Shown piece after piece: positions 24,330-32,362 of a stretch of 64,000 nucleotides of DNA. The notes under the pieces are model-generated. The model saw only the letters and a list, made by a program, of their open reading frames with translations, searched no databases and had not been told where the DNA came from. How positions within the stretch are numbered: position 1 is the first letter of the stretch; every line of letters starts with the position of its first letter. The translations under genes and the position numbers were made by a program. This DNA comes from JABGPL01 sp964387885 (GTDB taxonomy: Bacteria; Electryoneota; AABM5-125-24; Hatepunaeales; Hatepunaeaceae), in contig CAYLYZ010000008.1 in NCBI GenBank assembly GCA_964387885.1, positions 18,766 to 82,765 of the forward strand, in the 5' to 3' direction.

Positions 24330-24790
24330 TAAAGTTTACAAGTTTTCAAGTTTACAAGTCACCAAGTTGTTAGGATTTAGTCAATTTCGACAGATAATTA
24401 ACAAGCCCTTGAATCATCGACGATATCTCCTTACATTCCTTGATCTGATTATCGACATCCTCCGCTGGAATCCACTCCAAAGCTTTCAAAATATATAGCT
24501 GAGTTCTTAACTCTCCGCATGATCCCTTTGCAATGAAAAGAAATCGGATGAATTCTTTTTGAGAGCCTCTTTCAAATCCTTCAGCAATATTAGAGGCAAT
24601 TGAAACTGCTGACCTCCGAAGTTGGTCTTTGAATCCCCAATCTTTGTTTAACAGTTCATGTTTCGTCAAGTCATATACTGCAACTGCCAAACGACACCCT
24701 CTTTTCCAGACTTCGATATCCTCAAGATTATTAAAGGTCACATCAACCTCAGAACTTGAAAACTTGCCAACTTGCTAACTTGTGAACTTG
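24330..24790. mobile_element. Four-helix-bundle ORF unit framed by AAGTT inverted repeats
   Basis: Left arm 24330-24372 (AAGTTTACAAGTTTTCAAGT and TTACAAGTCACCAAGTT) and right arm 24747-24799 (AACTTGAAAACTTGCCAAC, TTGCTAACTTGTGAACTTGC). The S23-type ORF is inside. The right arm runs into the stop codon of the oah gene. An ORF-less copy is at 20446-20554. No transposase. Confidence 0.62.
24370..24741 (-). CDS. Four-helix bundle protein (S23/IVP family)
   Basis: A 123-residue all-helical protein: LEDIEVWKRGCRLAVAVYDL, QLRRSAVSIASNIAEGFERG (family signature) and FLFIAKGSCGELRTQLYI. Family members are best known from intervening sequences in 23S rRNA genes and as free-standing ORFs in environmental genomes; the molecular role is not known. 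Starts with GTG after GAGGTTGAT. Here it is not in an rRNA gene but in a repeat-framed unit between SDR and oah. Confidence 0.88.
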   Translation of the reverse strand: MTFNNLEDIEVWKRGCRLAVAVYDLTKHELLNKDWGFKDQLRRSAVSIASNIAEGFERGSQKEFIRFLFIAKGSCGELRTQLYILKALEWIPAEDVDNQIKECKEISSMIQGLVNYLSKLTKS

Positions 24791-25924
24791 CTAACTTTCC
24801 TTAGGTTTACCCATGACTGCTTCGCAGAATTTGTCATTGAATGAATGACCTTCTGCCTGAAGCTGCCTGTACTTGATGAAGTCGATGGTGTCCTGTCCGG
24901 TGATTTTCTTGGTGTTGAATGCCTGGAATCCGAGGAATGCCTCGGTTGACATGTTAGCTGCCAGCCAATGTCTGTTAGCAAGCTTGGTCTGATCCCAGAA
25001 GAATTTCTTTTTCATCCTGATACCGTCAATCGACTTGATCAGGCAACCCGGGAACAAGTTTGTAAAAGTCCACACAATTCGGTTCACTTCAGCGTCAAGT
25101 TTACTGAAATCATATTCAGCTGTCTTCAGGAACGCTTTAGCTTTCTGCGCCTCCTCACCTCTTGCGAAATCACCATAGACAATCTCCCCGTCATCTACAT
25201 AACGGTCGGTGATGAGCAGTGGATTACGTACAAATTTGTCTCCATCCTTCAAGACAGGAACTGCCTTGCTGATTAATCCGAGCCGTTTCATCTTGTAAGC
25301 TGACCACATTTCACAGGAAATACAATTCCACATGGCGTCTTCGATGGTCAGGAACCAGGGAAGAAAATCTGTCGATCCACCATCTGGTGCCGAACCATGA
25401 CGTGGACCTGCCTGACCGAATATTGCCGTATCCGCAGCAACTGCAAGATCACATGCCATGCCTATTTCCTGTCCCCCGGCAACACGCATGCCATTTACAC
25501 GACAGATAACCGGTTTTTTGCAGTTCAAGATTCCGTCGACCATTGCATTAAACAGGTCCATATAGGCACCATATTCCGGTGGTCGTTTGGAATAATATTC
25601 AGCATATTCTTTGGTGTTGCCACCTGTGCAGAATGCTCGATTACCAACTGCAGTGAATACAACTGCTACAACTCTACGATCCATGGAAGCCTTGTGAAAT
25701 CCGGCAATAACTCCCTTAACCATACCCGTGGTGTAAGAGTTAAATTGACGCGGATTATCCAATGTAATCCATGCAGTGAAAAGCCCCTCGGCTTCTTCTC
25801 CCTTAGGAGAAAAAACTGGTTTTAATTCATATTGAATTGTTGGAGCATCGCCTCCGAAGAATTCCTCTCCCCAGAGATCATGATCCTTGATCCCTCCCTC
25901 TCGCGGGAGCCAGTCTAAACTCAT
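24791..25924 (-). CDS. oah: 6-oxocyclohex-1-ene-1-carbonyl-CoA hydrolase (ring-opening)
   Basis: A 377-residue crotonase-fold enzyme (BamA/Oah/BzdY) that hydrates and hydrolytically opens the alicyclic ring, yielding 3-hydroxypimeloyl-CoA. Distinct motifs: DHDLWGEEFFGG at the N-terminus, NPRQFNSYTTGMVKGVI, FCTGGNTKEYAEYYSKRP, NGMRVAGGQEIGMACDLAV, and GQAGPRHGSAPDGGSTDFLP. The length and the extended N-terminus are those of this family, not of ordinary enoyl-CoA hydratases. GGAGGACAAG precedes ATG. This gene is the standard marker for anaerobic aromatic degradation. Confidence 0.95.
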   Translation of the reverse strand: MSLDWLPREGGIKDHDLWGEEFFGGDAPTIQYELKPVFSPKGEEAEGLFTAWITLDNPRQFNSYTTGMVKGVIAGFHKASMDRRVVAVVFTAVGNRAFCTGGNTKEYAEYYSKRPPEYGAYMDLFNAMVDGILNCKKPVICRVNGMRVAGGQEIGMACDLAVAADTAIFGQAGPRHGSAPDGGSTDFLPWFLTIEDAMWNCISCEMWSAYKMKRLGLISKAVPVLKDGDKFVRNPLLITDRYVDDGEIVYGDFARGEEAQKAKAFLKTAEYDFSKLDAEVNRIVWTFTNLFPGCLIKSIDGIRMKKKFFWDQTKLANRHWLAANMSTEAFLGFQAFNTKKITGQDTIDFIKYRQLQAEGHSFNDKFCEAVMGKPKES

Positions 25925-25985
25925 CTTGTCCTCCCTTTCAAATTTTATTTACCAATTCTTTGTTTCAAATAATACCTGGTTACTT

Positions 25986-26005
25986 GTCAGGCGAGGACGC
26001 CTGAC
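25986..26005. repeat. Palindrome GTCAGGCG-AGGA-CGCCTGAC
   Basis: A perfect 8-bp stem with AGGA loop in the gap between oah and the LeuA-like gene, of the same family as the other palindromes. Confidence 0.7.
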
Positions 26006-26024
26006 AGCACATTATCAAGAAAAA

Positions 26025-27461
26025 TCATCCATCATTGCCTGACGATTTCAAACTCGGCAATACACCTTCATTCAACAATCTGCCCATTGTCGAAGCCAGC
26101 TCAACTAACCGCAACTCGGAAATTCCAAGCCGATTATATTCTCTATAATAGGCTTCTGTCATACTTGTAAATTTGTCCGACCTTGTTCTTTTCTGTCGTG
26201 CATCTTTTACAAACAGTGCGACCGCTTCAATCAATTCATTAGTGACTTCAACTCCATCACGCTCAAGTCCTGCACGATACTCAGGACGTTCGAGAACTGC
26301 TTTCACAGCTCCAAGACCGGAGTGTTTACCGAATACATACCGGATTTTGGCTCCGACCAATTCCGGAGGTATGACCTGATAGATCGCCGGATCAATTAGA
26401 AGTCCTGCTGTATGAATTCCCGATTCGTGCGTAAATACACCCTTACCAATAATCGGTTCATGAGCTGAAACCGGAATGCCTGAGAATTCTTCAACAACAT
26501 GGGTTAATTCTCTAAGTCTCTCATATTTGAAGTTGGGAAGTGTCACTCCGTACAACAACTTAAGTGTCGTTACAACCTGATGCAATGGTGCATTTCCTGC
26601 ACGTTCACCCATTCCATTTGCCGTACATGTCGGAACATTTATTCCATGTGCCATAGCCCTTACAGTGTTAACATTAGCCAGCCCAAAATCATTATGGAAA
26701 TGGCATACAAGGTCTTCTCCGGGGAACTCCTTAACAATTCTTGGAATATAATAATCCACTCCTTCCGGTGTGAAACATCCGACCGTATCGGGGAATGAGT
26801 ATCGAGTGCCACCTGCAGCATATCCAGCTTTAGCAAGCTCAATGGTGTACTCGAGATCAGCCCTGCTGCCATCCTCTCCACCGAATTCGACAGATTCAAC
26901 TCCCTGTTCTCGAGCATATCGAATCGCATCGCACTGCATATTGATATTCGCCTCGCGATAGAATTCAACCGGAAGATCAAGCCACTCTGAGACATCACGT
27001 CCCTCACGCTTTATCAGGGTTTTTCCGATTTTGTATTTCAGGTGGAGGTCTGATCCCGATGTGAAGATGAAAAATGTGACATCAGTTACATCAACGTTTA
27101 TATCTTTAAGGGTTTTTATTGTTGCATCGATATCCTTGGGATTTGATCGACACATTACCAGAAGCTCACAATCTTCGCGAATCTCCCCCATTCGTTTACC
27201 CTGAACAATTAGTTGCAGAGCATGACGATCTGAGAGTGCAGCAAATGGAAATCCAAGATCAAGGATATCGCATCCAATGTCTGAGAGTTCTTTTGCCAGT
27301 TGATACTTTTGACCCGGGGAAAAAGCAACTCCGGGCATCTGTTCTCCATCGCGAAGAGTAGAATCATATATCTTGATTTTTTCCGGATCCGGGAAATTAA
27401 GCCCGGAAGTAAATTTCTCTGGCGAGTTAATCAAACTGTCTAACGGTTCGCAAAACTCCAT
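26025..27461 (-). CDS. 2-isopropylmalate / homocitrate synthase family protein
   Basis: A 478-residue DRE-TIM metallolyase. Motifs: IYDSTLRDGEQMPGVAF (catalytic Arg, metal Asp), CHFHNDFGLANVN (metal His-x-His), NGMGERAGNAPL and HEPIIGKGVFTHESGIHTAG. It condenses acetyl-CoA with a 2-oxoacid. It lacks the full C-terminal leucine-regulatory domain, so it is shorter than many LeuA. With LeuC, LeuD and an isopropylmalate/isocitrate dehydrogenase downstream in coding order it could make leucine. Homocitrate synthase or Re-citrate synthase are the alternatives in this family, and the motifs do not settle the matter. AGGTGAACC precedes ATG. Confidence 0.85.
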   Translation of the reverse strand: MEFCEPLDSLINSPEKFTSGLNFPDPEKIKIYDSTLRDGEQMPGVAFSPGQKYQLAKELSDIGCDILDLGFPFAALSDRHALQLIVQGKRMGEIREDCELLVMCRSNPKDIDATIKTLKDINVDVTDVTFFIFTSGSDLHLKYKIGKTLIKREGRDVSEWLDLPVEFYREANINMQCDAIRYAREQGVESVEFGGEDGSRADLEYTIELAKAGYAAGGTRYSFPDTVGCFTPEGVDYYIPRIVKEFPGEDLVCHFHNDFGLANVNTVRAMAHGINVPTCTANGMGERAGNAPLHQVVTTLKLLYGVTLPNFKYERLRELTHVVEEFSGIPVSAHEPIIGKGVFTHESGIHTAGLLIDPAIYQVIPPELVGAKIRYVFGKHSGLGAVKAVLERPEYRAGLERDGVEVTNELIEAVALFVKDARQKRTRSDKFTSMTEAYYREYNRLGISELRLVELASTMGRLLNEGVLPSLKSSGNDG

Positions 27462-27690
27462 GGTTCACCTGTTTTGGGTTTATTTAAAATCTCAACTTGC
27501 ATTGTTTAAAGTACAGCACTTCAATAAAACATCGTCTTTGTGAACGAATGACGCATTCTCTTAAGATGCACATATTCGTACCGATCGGTTCTTCATCTCG
27601 TTATCACGGCGACAGACAAACGTTTTTACTTTTGAAAATCCTATAACATCAGAGCACCGAATAATTTTTTATGTAACTTTGAAAAAGCTT

Positions 27691-28236
27691 TCACTCAAGA
27701 AAACTACTCATATATAATGTTATAGCAGTTAAAGAGAAGCCATCTCTCAATTCCTGCCGTTGTAACATCTTTCGTAACTCATCCTTGGACACCCATTTGA
27801 TATCATTAATTTCATCCCTATCAAAATCATCAATACTCTTTCCTGCGCGACAAAAGACAATGTGAAATGTCTCATCGGAAATACCATTAATCGGAAAGTA
27901 AGTGTAAACCAATTTATGGTTAAAGGTGTCAAATCCCGATTCTTCCCTGACCTCTCGCTGTCCCGCTTCTATTGGTGTTTCTCCTTTTTCAATTCTTCCT
28001 GCGGGAATCTCCCAGTTTACATCATCTATAGCATAGCGAAATACCTGAACGAACAGAATCTCATTCTTATCATTTTCAACTACTACACCAACTGCCTGGG
28101 TTGGAAACTCAATTATATGGTGTTTTTCGAGTATCCTCCCTGACGGGAGCTCAACCCTGTCAGCGTAGAGATTAATCCAATCACTTTCATATATAACTGA
28201 CCTTTCAAGCCGCTTCGGCTTTTTAATTTGACTCAT
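27691..28236 (-). CDS. NUDIX hydrolase (ADP-ribose pyrophosphatase-like)
   Basis: A 181-residue Nudix protein with the complete box G-x5-E-x7-REVREESGF (positions about 84-107), an N-terminal beta-sheet domain (YESDWINLYADRVELPSG) and an upstream FVQVFRYAIDD strand, as in ADP-ribose/nucleotide-sugar pyrophosphatases. It starts 10 nt after the leuD stop, so it is probably cotranscribed. Housekeeping removal of nucleotide diphosphates is likely. Confidence 0.88.
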   Translation of the reverse strand: MSQIKKPKRLERSVIYESDWINLYADRVELPSGRILEKHHIIEFPTQAVGVVVENDKNEILFVQVFRYAIDDVNWEIPAGRIEKGETPIEAGQREVREESGFDTFNHKLVYTYFPINGISDETFHIVFCRAGKSIDDFDRDEINDIKWVSKDELRKMLQRQELRDGFSLTAITLYMSSFLE

Positions 28237-28246
28237 ATCGGTTGAA

Positions 28247-28759
28247 TTATCCGTTCATTTCAGCCAGGCGCCGTTTCACATATCCGACTAATCCACCGTT
28301 GTCCATTATATTGCGGATCTCAGGTGGAAAAGCATCCGCTGTCCATTTACCTCCCCGGGTTTTATTCTCAATCACACCAGAAGCAGGATCAACTTCAACC
28401 TGGTCTCCATCTTCAATACCATCGACAGCTTCGGGTGCTATCAAAATCGGCAGACCGATATTTATTGAATTTCTATAAAAAATCCTCGCGAAAGACCGGG
28501 CAATTACACATGATGCCCCAGCCCCTTTAATTGCAATTGGAGCATTTTCGCGCGATGATCCGCAACCAAAGTTATGCCCTGCAACGACAATATCCCCCTG
28601 CTGTACCCTACTTGCGAAGGTGGCGTCAAGATCTTCAAGGGCATGCGGTGCAAGTTCTTCAGCGTGAAAACTAGTGCAATATCTTGCTGGAATTATTACA
28701 TCAGTATCTATTGAATCTCCATACTTGAAGACTCTGCCGTTCAGTAATTTATTTCCCAT
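28247..28759 (-). CDS. leuD: 3-isopropylmalate/homoaconitate dehydratase, small subunit
   Basis: A 170-residue aconitase-family swivelling domain: GRVFKYGDSIDTDVIIPARY, then GHNFGCGSSRENAPIAIK, and ARIFYRNSINIGLP. The archaeal-type short form. The specificity loop after IIPARY reads CTSFHAEEL, matching neither the YLRT nor the YLVY pattern reported for methanogen enzymes, so the substrate is open. The ATG at 28759 has GGGA 6 nt upstream and overlaps the MarR gene by 11 nt; an in-frame start at 28786 is less likely. Confidence 0.87.
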   Translation of the reverse strand: MGNKLLNGRVFKYGDSIDTDVIIPARYCTSFHAEELAPHALEDLDATFASRVQQGDIVVAGHNFGCGSSRENAPIAIKGAGASCVIARSFARIFYRNSINIGLPILIAPEAVDGIEDGDQVEVDPASGVIENKTRGGKWTADAFPPEIRNIMDNGGLVGYVKRRLAEMNG

Positions 28760-29240
28760 TATGGTTCCCGTTATTGTTCTGTTCAATTAAATGTGTGATA
28801 ATCCTGAGGATCGTTTTTTCAAATTGTCGTCTTTCATCAGATGATAGATTGCCTGTTGATGTATCATTTACAATGTTTGCAAGGTCTGCTGTTTCTACGG
28901 CAAGTTTACGACCTGGTTCAGTCAGTACGACCGTTTGCACTCTTCTATCGTTATCGGCTCTGTGACGTTCAATGCAGCCTTTCGCTTCGAGATGATCAAG
29001 CGCGCGGGTAACTGTTGCCCCATCAAGAAATGTTCTTCGGCCAATATCTGTTTGAGATGGACTATCGACCTCGGCAATTGCCATTAGAACGTTCCATGTA
29101 GTTGGTGATAGTCCAATTGGTTTCAGGCTATTTTCAAGAGCGGTTCTCATCATGCGAGCTAAACCGTTAATCAGATACCCGAGACTCTGGTCAAGAGGTG
29201 GTATGATTGGTTTAACAGAATTATCGTTGGTTGCATTCAT
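28749..29240 (-). CDS. MarR-family transcriptional regulator
   Basis: A 163-residue winged-helix regulator. Helices LGYLINGLARMMRTALENSL, then LSPTTWNVLMAIAEVDSPSQ, recognition region RRTFLDGATVTRALDHLEAKG and the wing ERHRADNDRRVQTVVLTEPG are all present. ATG at 29240 follows the leuC stop by 13 nt. Its place between leuC and leuD is unusual for leucine genes. R. palustris uses the MarR protein BadR to control benzoyl-CoA genes, so this is a candidate regulator of the island; that role is inference. Confidence 0.88.
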   Translation of the reverse strand: MNATNDNSVKPIIPPLDQSLGYLINGLARMMRTALENSLKPIGLSPTTWNVLMAIAEVDSPSQTDIGRRTFLDGATVTRALDHLEAKGCIERHRADNDRRVQTVVLTEPGRKLAVETADLANIVNDTSTGNLSSDERRQFEKTILRIITHLIEQNNNGNHNGK

Positions 29241-29253
29241 TTGAAAATCTTTT

Positions 29254-30552
29254 TTACAATTCTCTTGGATCTGAAATATGACCGGTAAGTGCCGTTGATG
29301 CAGCAACTTCAGGTCCGGCAAGATAAACTTTTGATTCCGGATGACCATTTCTGCCCCGGAAATTCCGATTAGTTGTAAACAATCCGACCTCACCTTCAGC
29401 CAGAATTCCCATATGTCCACCAATGCAAGGACCACAGGTCGGGGGTGAAATAACTGCGCCGGCTCTGATGAATTTCGTCGCTAATCCTTCTTCGATTAGA
29501 GCTTCTGTAATTTGCGGAGTAGCCGGTATAATAATAAGCCGAACGTCCGCATGTACTTTTTGATCACCCATAACCTCAGCAGCTGCCTTGAAATCTTCAA
29601 TCCGTCCGTTTGTGCAGGATCCTATCACTACCTGATGAATTGCAACATCGGATACTTCACCGACCGGTTTTGTATTTGAAGGCAGATATGGCACTGAAAC
29701 CTGAGGTTCAACATCTTTCAGGTCGACTTCCAGTATCTGGCTGTATTCAGCATCGCAATCACTCTCGAGGTACAATCCTATTTCACCACCAATATCCCGT
29801 TCACGTTTGGGTGTGTAGGGCGTTGGATTCGCATAGATATCTTCCATGAACTCTCGAGTAATCCTGTCTGGTGCTATCAAACCGGTTTTTGCACCCGCTT
29901 CAATAGCCATATTGCAGACAGTAATCCTGCCGTCCATTGACATGTCTTCTATTGCACAGCCTGTGAACTCTATTGCCTGATACCGGGCTCCTTCGACACC
30001 AAGTTTATTAATGATGTAAAGGATAAGGTCTTTTGGACCGACAAATGGTTTAAATTCACCTTCAACAATCACCTTGGTCGATTCCGGAACTCGAAACCAC
30101 AATTCTCCGATTGCCCATGCACACGCCATATCGGTTGATCCGATCCCGGTTGAAAATGCACCGAGGGCTCCATAAGTACAGGTGTGGCTGTCGGCTCCAA
30201 CGACTAAATCTCCGGGACGAACCAGCCCATTATCAGGTAAAATCGAGTGACAGATTCCACTGCGACCTACTTCGAAATATGCCGGAACTTTCATTTCACG
30301 AGCAAATTCTCGCATCGTGAGTGAAAGGGTTGCAGCCTTAACATCTTTTGCTGGCACGAAGTGATCATTGACCAGTGCCATCTTATTCGGATCAAAGACC
30401 TTTTCAGCCCCCATATTCCGAAATACTTCAACTGACAAGGGAACCGTTACGTCCGTCCCCAATATCATATCCAGCTTTGCCATCACCATATCACCCGGTT
30501 TAACGGAATCCCGTCCGGATTTTATGGCAAGTATTTTTTCTGCTAAGTTCAT
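29254..30552 (-). CDS. leuC: 3-isopropylmalate/homoaconitate dehydratase, large subunit
   Basis: A 432-residue aconitase-family protein of the archaeal/HACN-like short type. GADSHTCTYGALGAF, VIGSCTNGRIEDF (first cluster Cys) and SPPTCGPCIGGHMGI (two further Cys) supply the 4Fe-4S ligands; FTTNRNFRGRNGHPESKVYL is the C-terminal family signature. ATG at 30552 is chosen because the longer reading begins in a palindromic repeat at 30571-30592. Works with the small subunit at 28247-28759. Confidence 0.9.
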   Translation of the reverse strand: MNLAEKILAIKSGRDSVKPGDMVMAKLDMILGTDVTVPLSVEVFRNMGAEKVFDPNKMALVNDHFVPAKDVKAATLSLTMREFAREMKVPAYFEVGRSGICHSILPDNGLVRPGDLVVGADSHTCTYGALGAFSTGIGSTDMACAWAIGELWFRVPESTKVIVEGEFKPFVGPKDLILYIINKLGVEGARYQAIEFTGCAIEDMSMDGRITVCNMAIEAGAKTGLIAPDRITREFMEDIYANPTPYTPKRERDIGGEIGLYLESDCDAEYSQILEVDLKDVEPQVSVPYLPSNTKPVGEVSDVAIHQVVIGSCTNGRIEDFKAAAEVMGDQKVHADVRLIIIPATPQITEALIEEGLATKFIRAGAVISPPTCGPCIGGHMGILAEGEVGLFTTNRNFRGRNGHPESKVYLAGPEVAASTALTGHISDPREL

Positions 30553-30565
30553 TTTCGCTTCATTT

Positions 30566-30735
30566 GTGGTGTCAGGTGCCCTCACCTGACACAAGTTTAT
30601 TTTCAGTGCCGTCTGGCGTCCTTTTCTTCTCTATCCGTGCCGTCAGGTGCCCTCACCTGACGCATTAGCTCCAATCACCATCAACCACCCCAATCCAAAA
30701 CCAACACGCGTGTCGTCAGATTCCCCCACCTGACG
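30566..30735. repeat. Cluster of palindromes upstream of leuC
   Basis: Hairpins GTCAGGTG-CCCT-CACCTGAC occur near 30571-30590 and 30642-30661, with degenerate copies between and after (GTCTGGCGTCC, GTCGTCAGATTCCCCCACCTGAC). Same family as the bzd-region palindromes. Confidence 0.75.
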
Positions 30736-30746
30736 TAACTACACAT

Positions 30747-31718
30747 TCACACAACTCTATCCGTTAGTTTCATAATCAAGTGAATCAAAGAGAACATCCG
30801 ATAAAACAGATGATCCACGTACTCTTTCTTTTCAATTATGAATTTATTCGTCTCAGAATGACGAATGTTTGTGTTATTACCAATGTCAGTTAGCCAATGA
30901 AATTCCATTTCAATGAAATCTCGAAACTCCTGTTCTTCAATTGCCTTCTTTATTAGATTATTAGCTTGTTCAGCTTTGTCTTTTCCACCCTCTAACGTCT
31001 TTAGTCTTTCAAATGCTTTCCATAATTTATCAAGACCATCTTTGCGTATTTTCCAATCCGAATTCTTGAATTTCTTTTGCGCATCTAATAGTAATTCATC
31101 CAACTCTTTGTCATTTGAACGAAGTGTTGGTTTATCCAACATGTCCTTTAAAACTCCTGGTAATTGACGATTGATTTCATCAATATGATTTCTCCCTTCG
31201 AATGTAACTTTGTATTGATCATTATTCCGGTTTTGTTCAAGGAGACCTTTTTCAACTAATGCATGTAAGTAAAACCGAAATTCATTTTCGTCTCTTACAT
31301 AACCTATTGGATAATCCTTCCTCGGAACGATATTCGCAAAAACTCCAAAATTTGATTGCCTTTTTTCTACCCAATGAAGAACTATATCCATTCTCTCCTG
31401 CCGAGATACAGGAACACAAGACGAATTGAGTAATTCATCAATATTGCCATTGTGGACTTCTATCTTATCCAAACCAGATTCATTGGCTTCACGAATAACA
31501 CCACTTAAAATATGTAATTTACCTGAGTACTCTGGTCTTTCACTGAACCCTATTGTGCTTCCATTAATCTCATACTTTTTACACAATGGGCAAACAACAT
31601 CGTATCCGTCTATTCGTGAGTTATATTCTGCCTGAATTTGAGATTTGCATAATGGGCACGATGATAAGCTATTATCAGGATCGTATTCTGCAAATAATTT
31701 CTCAAATTCTTCTTCCAA
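30747..31718 (-). CDS. Zinc-ribbon protein with possible HEPN-like C-terminus
   Basis: 323 residues, TTG start with AGGAG 7 nt before it. The N-terminus is a zinc ribbon (CPLCKSQ about residue 21 and CPLCKKYEI about residue 43). A middle winged-helix-like part (EFRFYLHALVEKGLLEQNRN) follows. The C-terminal 100 residues are helical, with IRHSETNKFIIEKKEYVDHL, similar to the IRH-type motif in AbiJ/HEPN-like proteins. A role in stress or phage response is possible but speculative; it is bracketed by palindromes and unlike its metabolic neighbours. Confidence 0.6.
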   Translation of the reverse strand: MEEEFEKLFAEYDPDNSLSSCPLCKSQIQAEYNSRIDGYDVVCPLCKKYEINGSTIGFSERPEYSGKLHILSGVIREANESGLDKIEVHNGNIDELLNSSCVPVSRQERMDIVLHWVEKRQSNFGVFANIVPRKDYPIGYVRDENEFRFYLHALVEKGLLEQNRNNDQYKVTFEGRNHIDEINRQLPGVLKDMLDKPTLRSNDKELDELLLDAQKKFKNSDWKIRKDGLDKLWKAFERLKTLEGGKDKAEQANNLIKKAIEEQEFRDFIEMEFHWLTDIGNNTNIRHSETNKFIIEKKEYVDHLFYRMFSLIHLIMKLTDRVV

Positions 31719-31748
31719 CTTTCTTCTCCTTGTTCCTTGTACTCCTAT

Positions 31749-31770
31749 TGTCAGGCGAAGACGCTTGACA
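31749..31770. repeat. Palindrome TGTCAGGCG-AAGA-CGCTTGACA
   Basis: An imperfect hairpin in the 66-bp gap after the DUF899-like gene's 3' end, same family as above. Confidence 0.6.
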
Positions 31771-31784
31771 ACACTCAGGTATTC

Positions 31785-32354
31785 CTAATACTCAAACCCC
31801 GGCTGCCACTCTCCAGCACCACCGTCCAACAACTCAAACATATGCCAGATAGAGCAGAACAAATCACCCGGTCCGAAAAAGGAGTACGCAATCCTGTAAA
31901 TCTTGCCATTCTCTTTTTGAAAAGTGGAAAATCCGGGCATGATATATTCTTCAGTTTGAAAGCCTAAATCCCACGTGAACTTGCTGTCTTTGGCAGAGAA
32001 CATCTTGAACTTCCATCCACGACTCTCAGCAAATTGTTTTTGAGTTTCGTAGTCATCCGGTGAAACAAGGGCAAATCCGGCTCTATTCTCGAAATGATGA
32101 ACCATTCCATTGAAACCGTCTGCCCAGAGAGTACAATACGGACAGTTTTTACCCATATTGTGGATTATAATGAGATCGTCCTTATCACCGAACAGGTCGG
32201 ATAATTTGACCGAATTTCCATCGCAATCAGTTAAAGTGTAGTCCTTTACCTCTTCACGGGGTAGTTGTTTTCTGAGTTCGGCAAGTTTACCCGACTTTTC
32301 CAGAAGCTCCTTTTCAAGTTCTTCGATTTCGGTTCGGATCTGCTTTTCACACAT
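31785..32354 (-). CDS. DUF899-like thioredoxin-fold protein
   Basis: A 189-residue protein. An N-terminal coiled coil (IEELEKELLEKSGKLAELRK) precedes a thioredoxin/AhpC-type domain: YTLTDCDGNSVKLSDLFG, LIIIHNMGKNCPYCTLWADG (CxxC redox or peroxidatic pair), FALVSPDDYETQKQFAESRGW, and a C-terminal FSTFQKENGKIYRIAYSFFG. It matches the DUF899 family. Probable thiol-disulfide or peroxide chemistry in the cytoplasm; the substrate is not known. It starts after AAAGGGATTTAA. Confidence 0.8.
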   Translation of the reverse strand: MCEKQIRTEIEELEKELLEKSGKLAELRKQLPREEVKDYTLTDCDGNSVKLSDLFGDKDDLIIIHNMGKNCPYCTLWADGFNGMVHHFENRAGFALVSPDDYETQKQFAESRGWKFKMFSAKDSKFTWDLGFQTEEYIMPGFSTFQKENGKIYRIAYSFFGPGDLFCSIWHMFELLDGGAGEWQPGFEY

Positions 32355-32362
32355 TTAAATCC

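Noticed and set aside
28749..29435. 228-residue reading of the MarR gene
   Set aside because: The first 65 residues are antisense-free overlap with the 3' part of leuC in another frame; the regulator begins at 29240.
30553..30594. Fourteen-residue N-terminal extension of LeuC
   Set aside because: Encoded by a palindromic repeat and not family-like; the start at 30552 is preferred.
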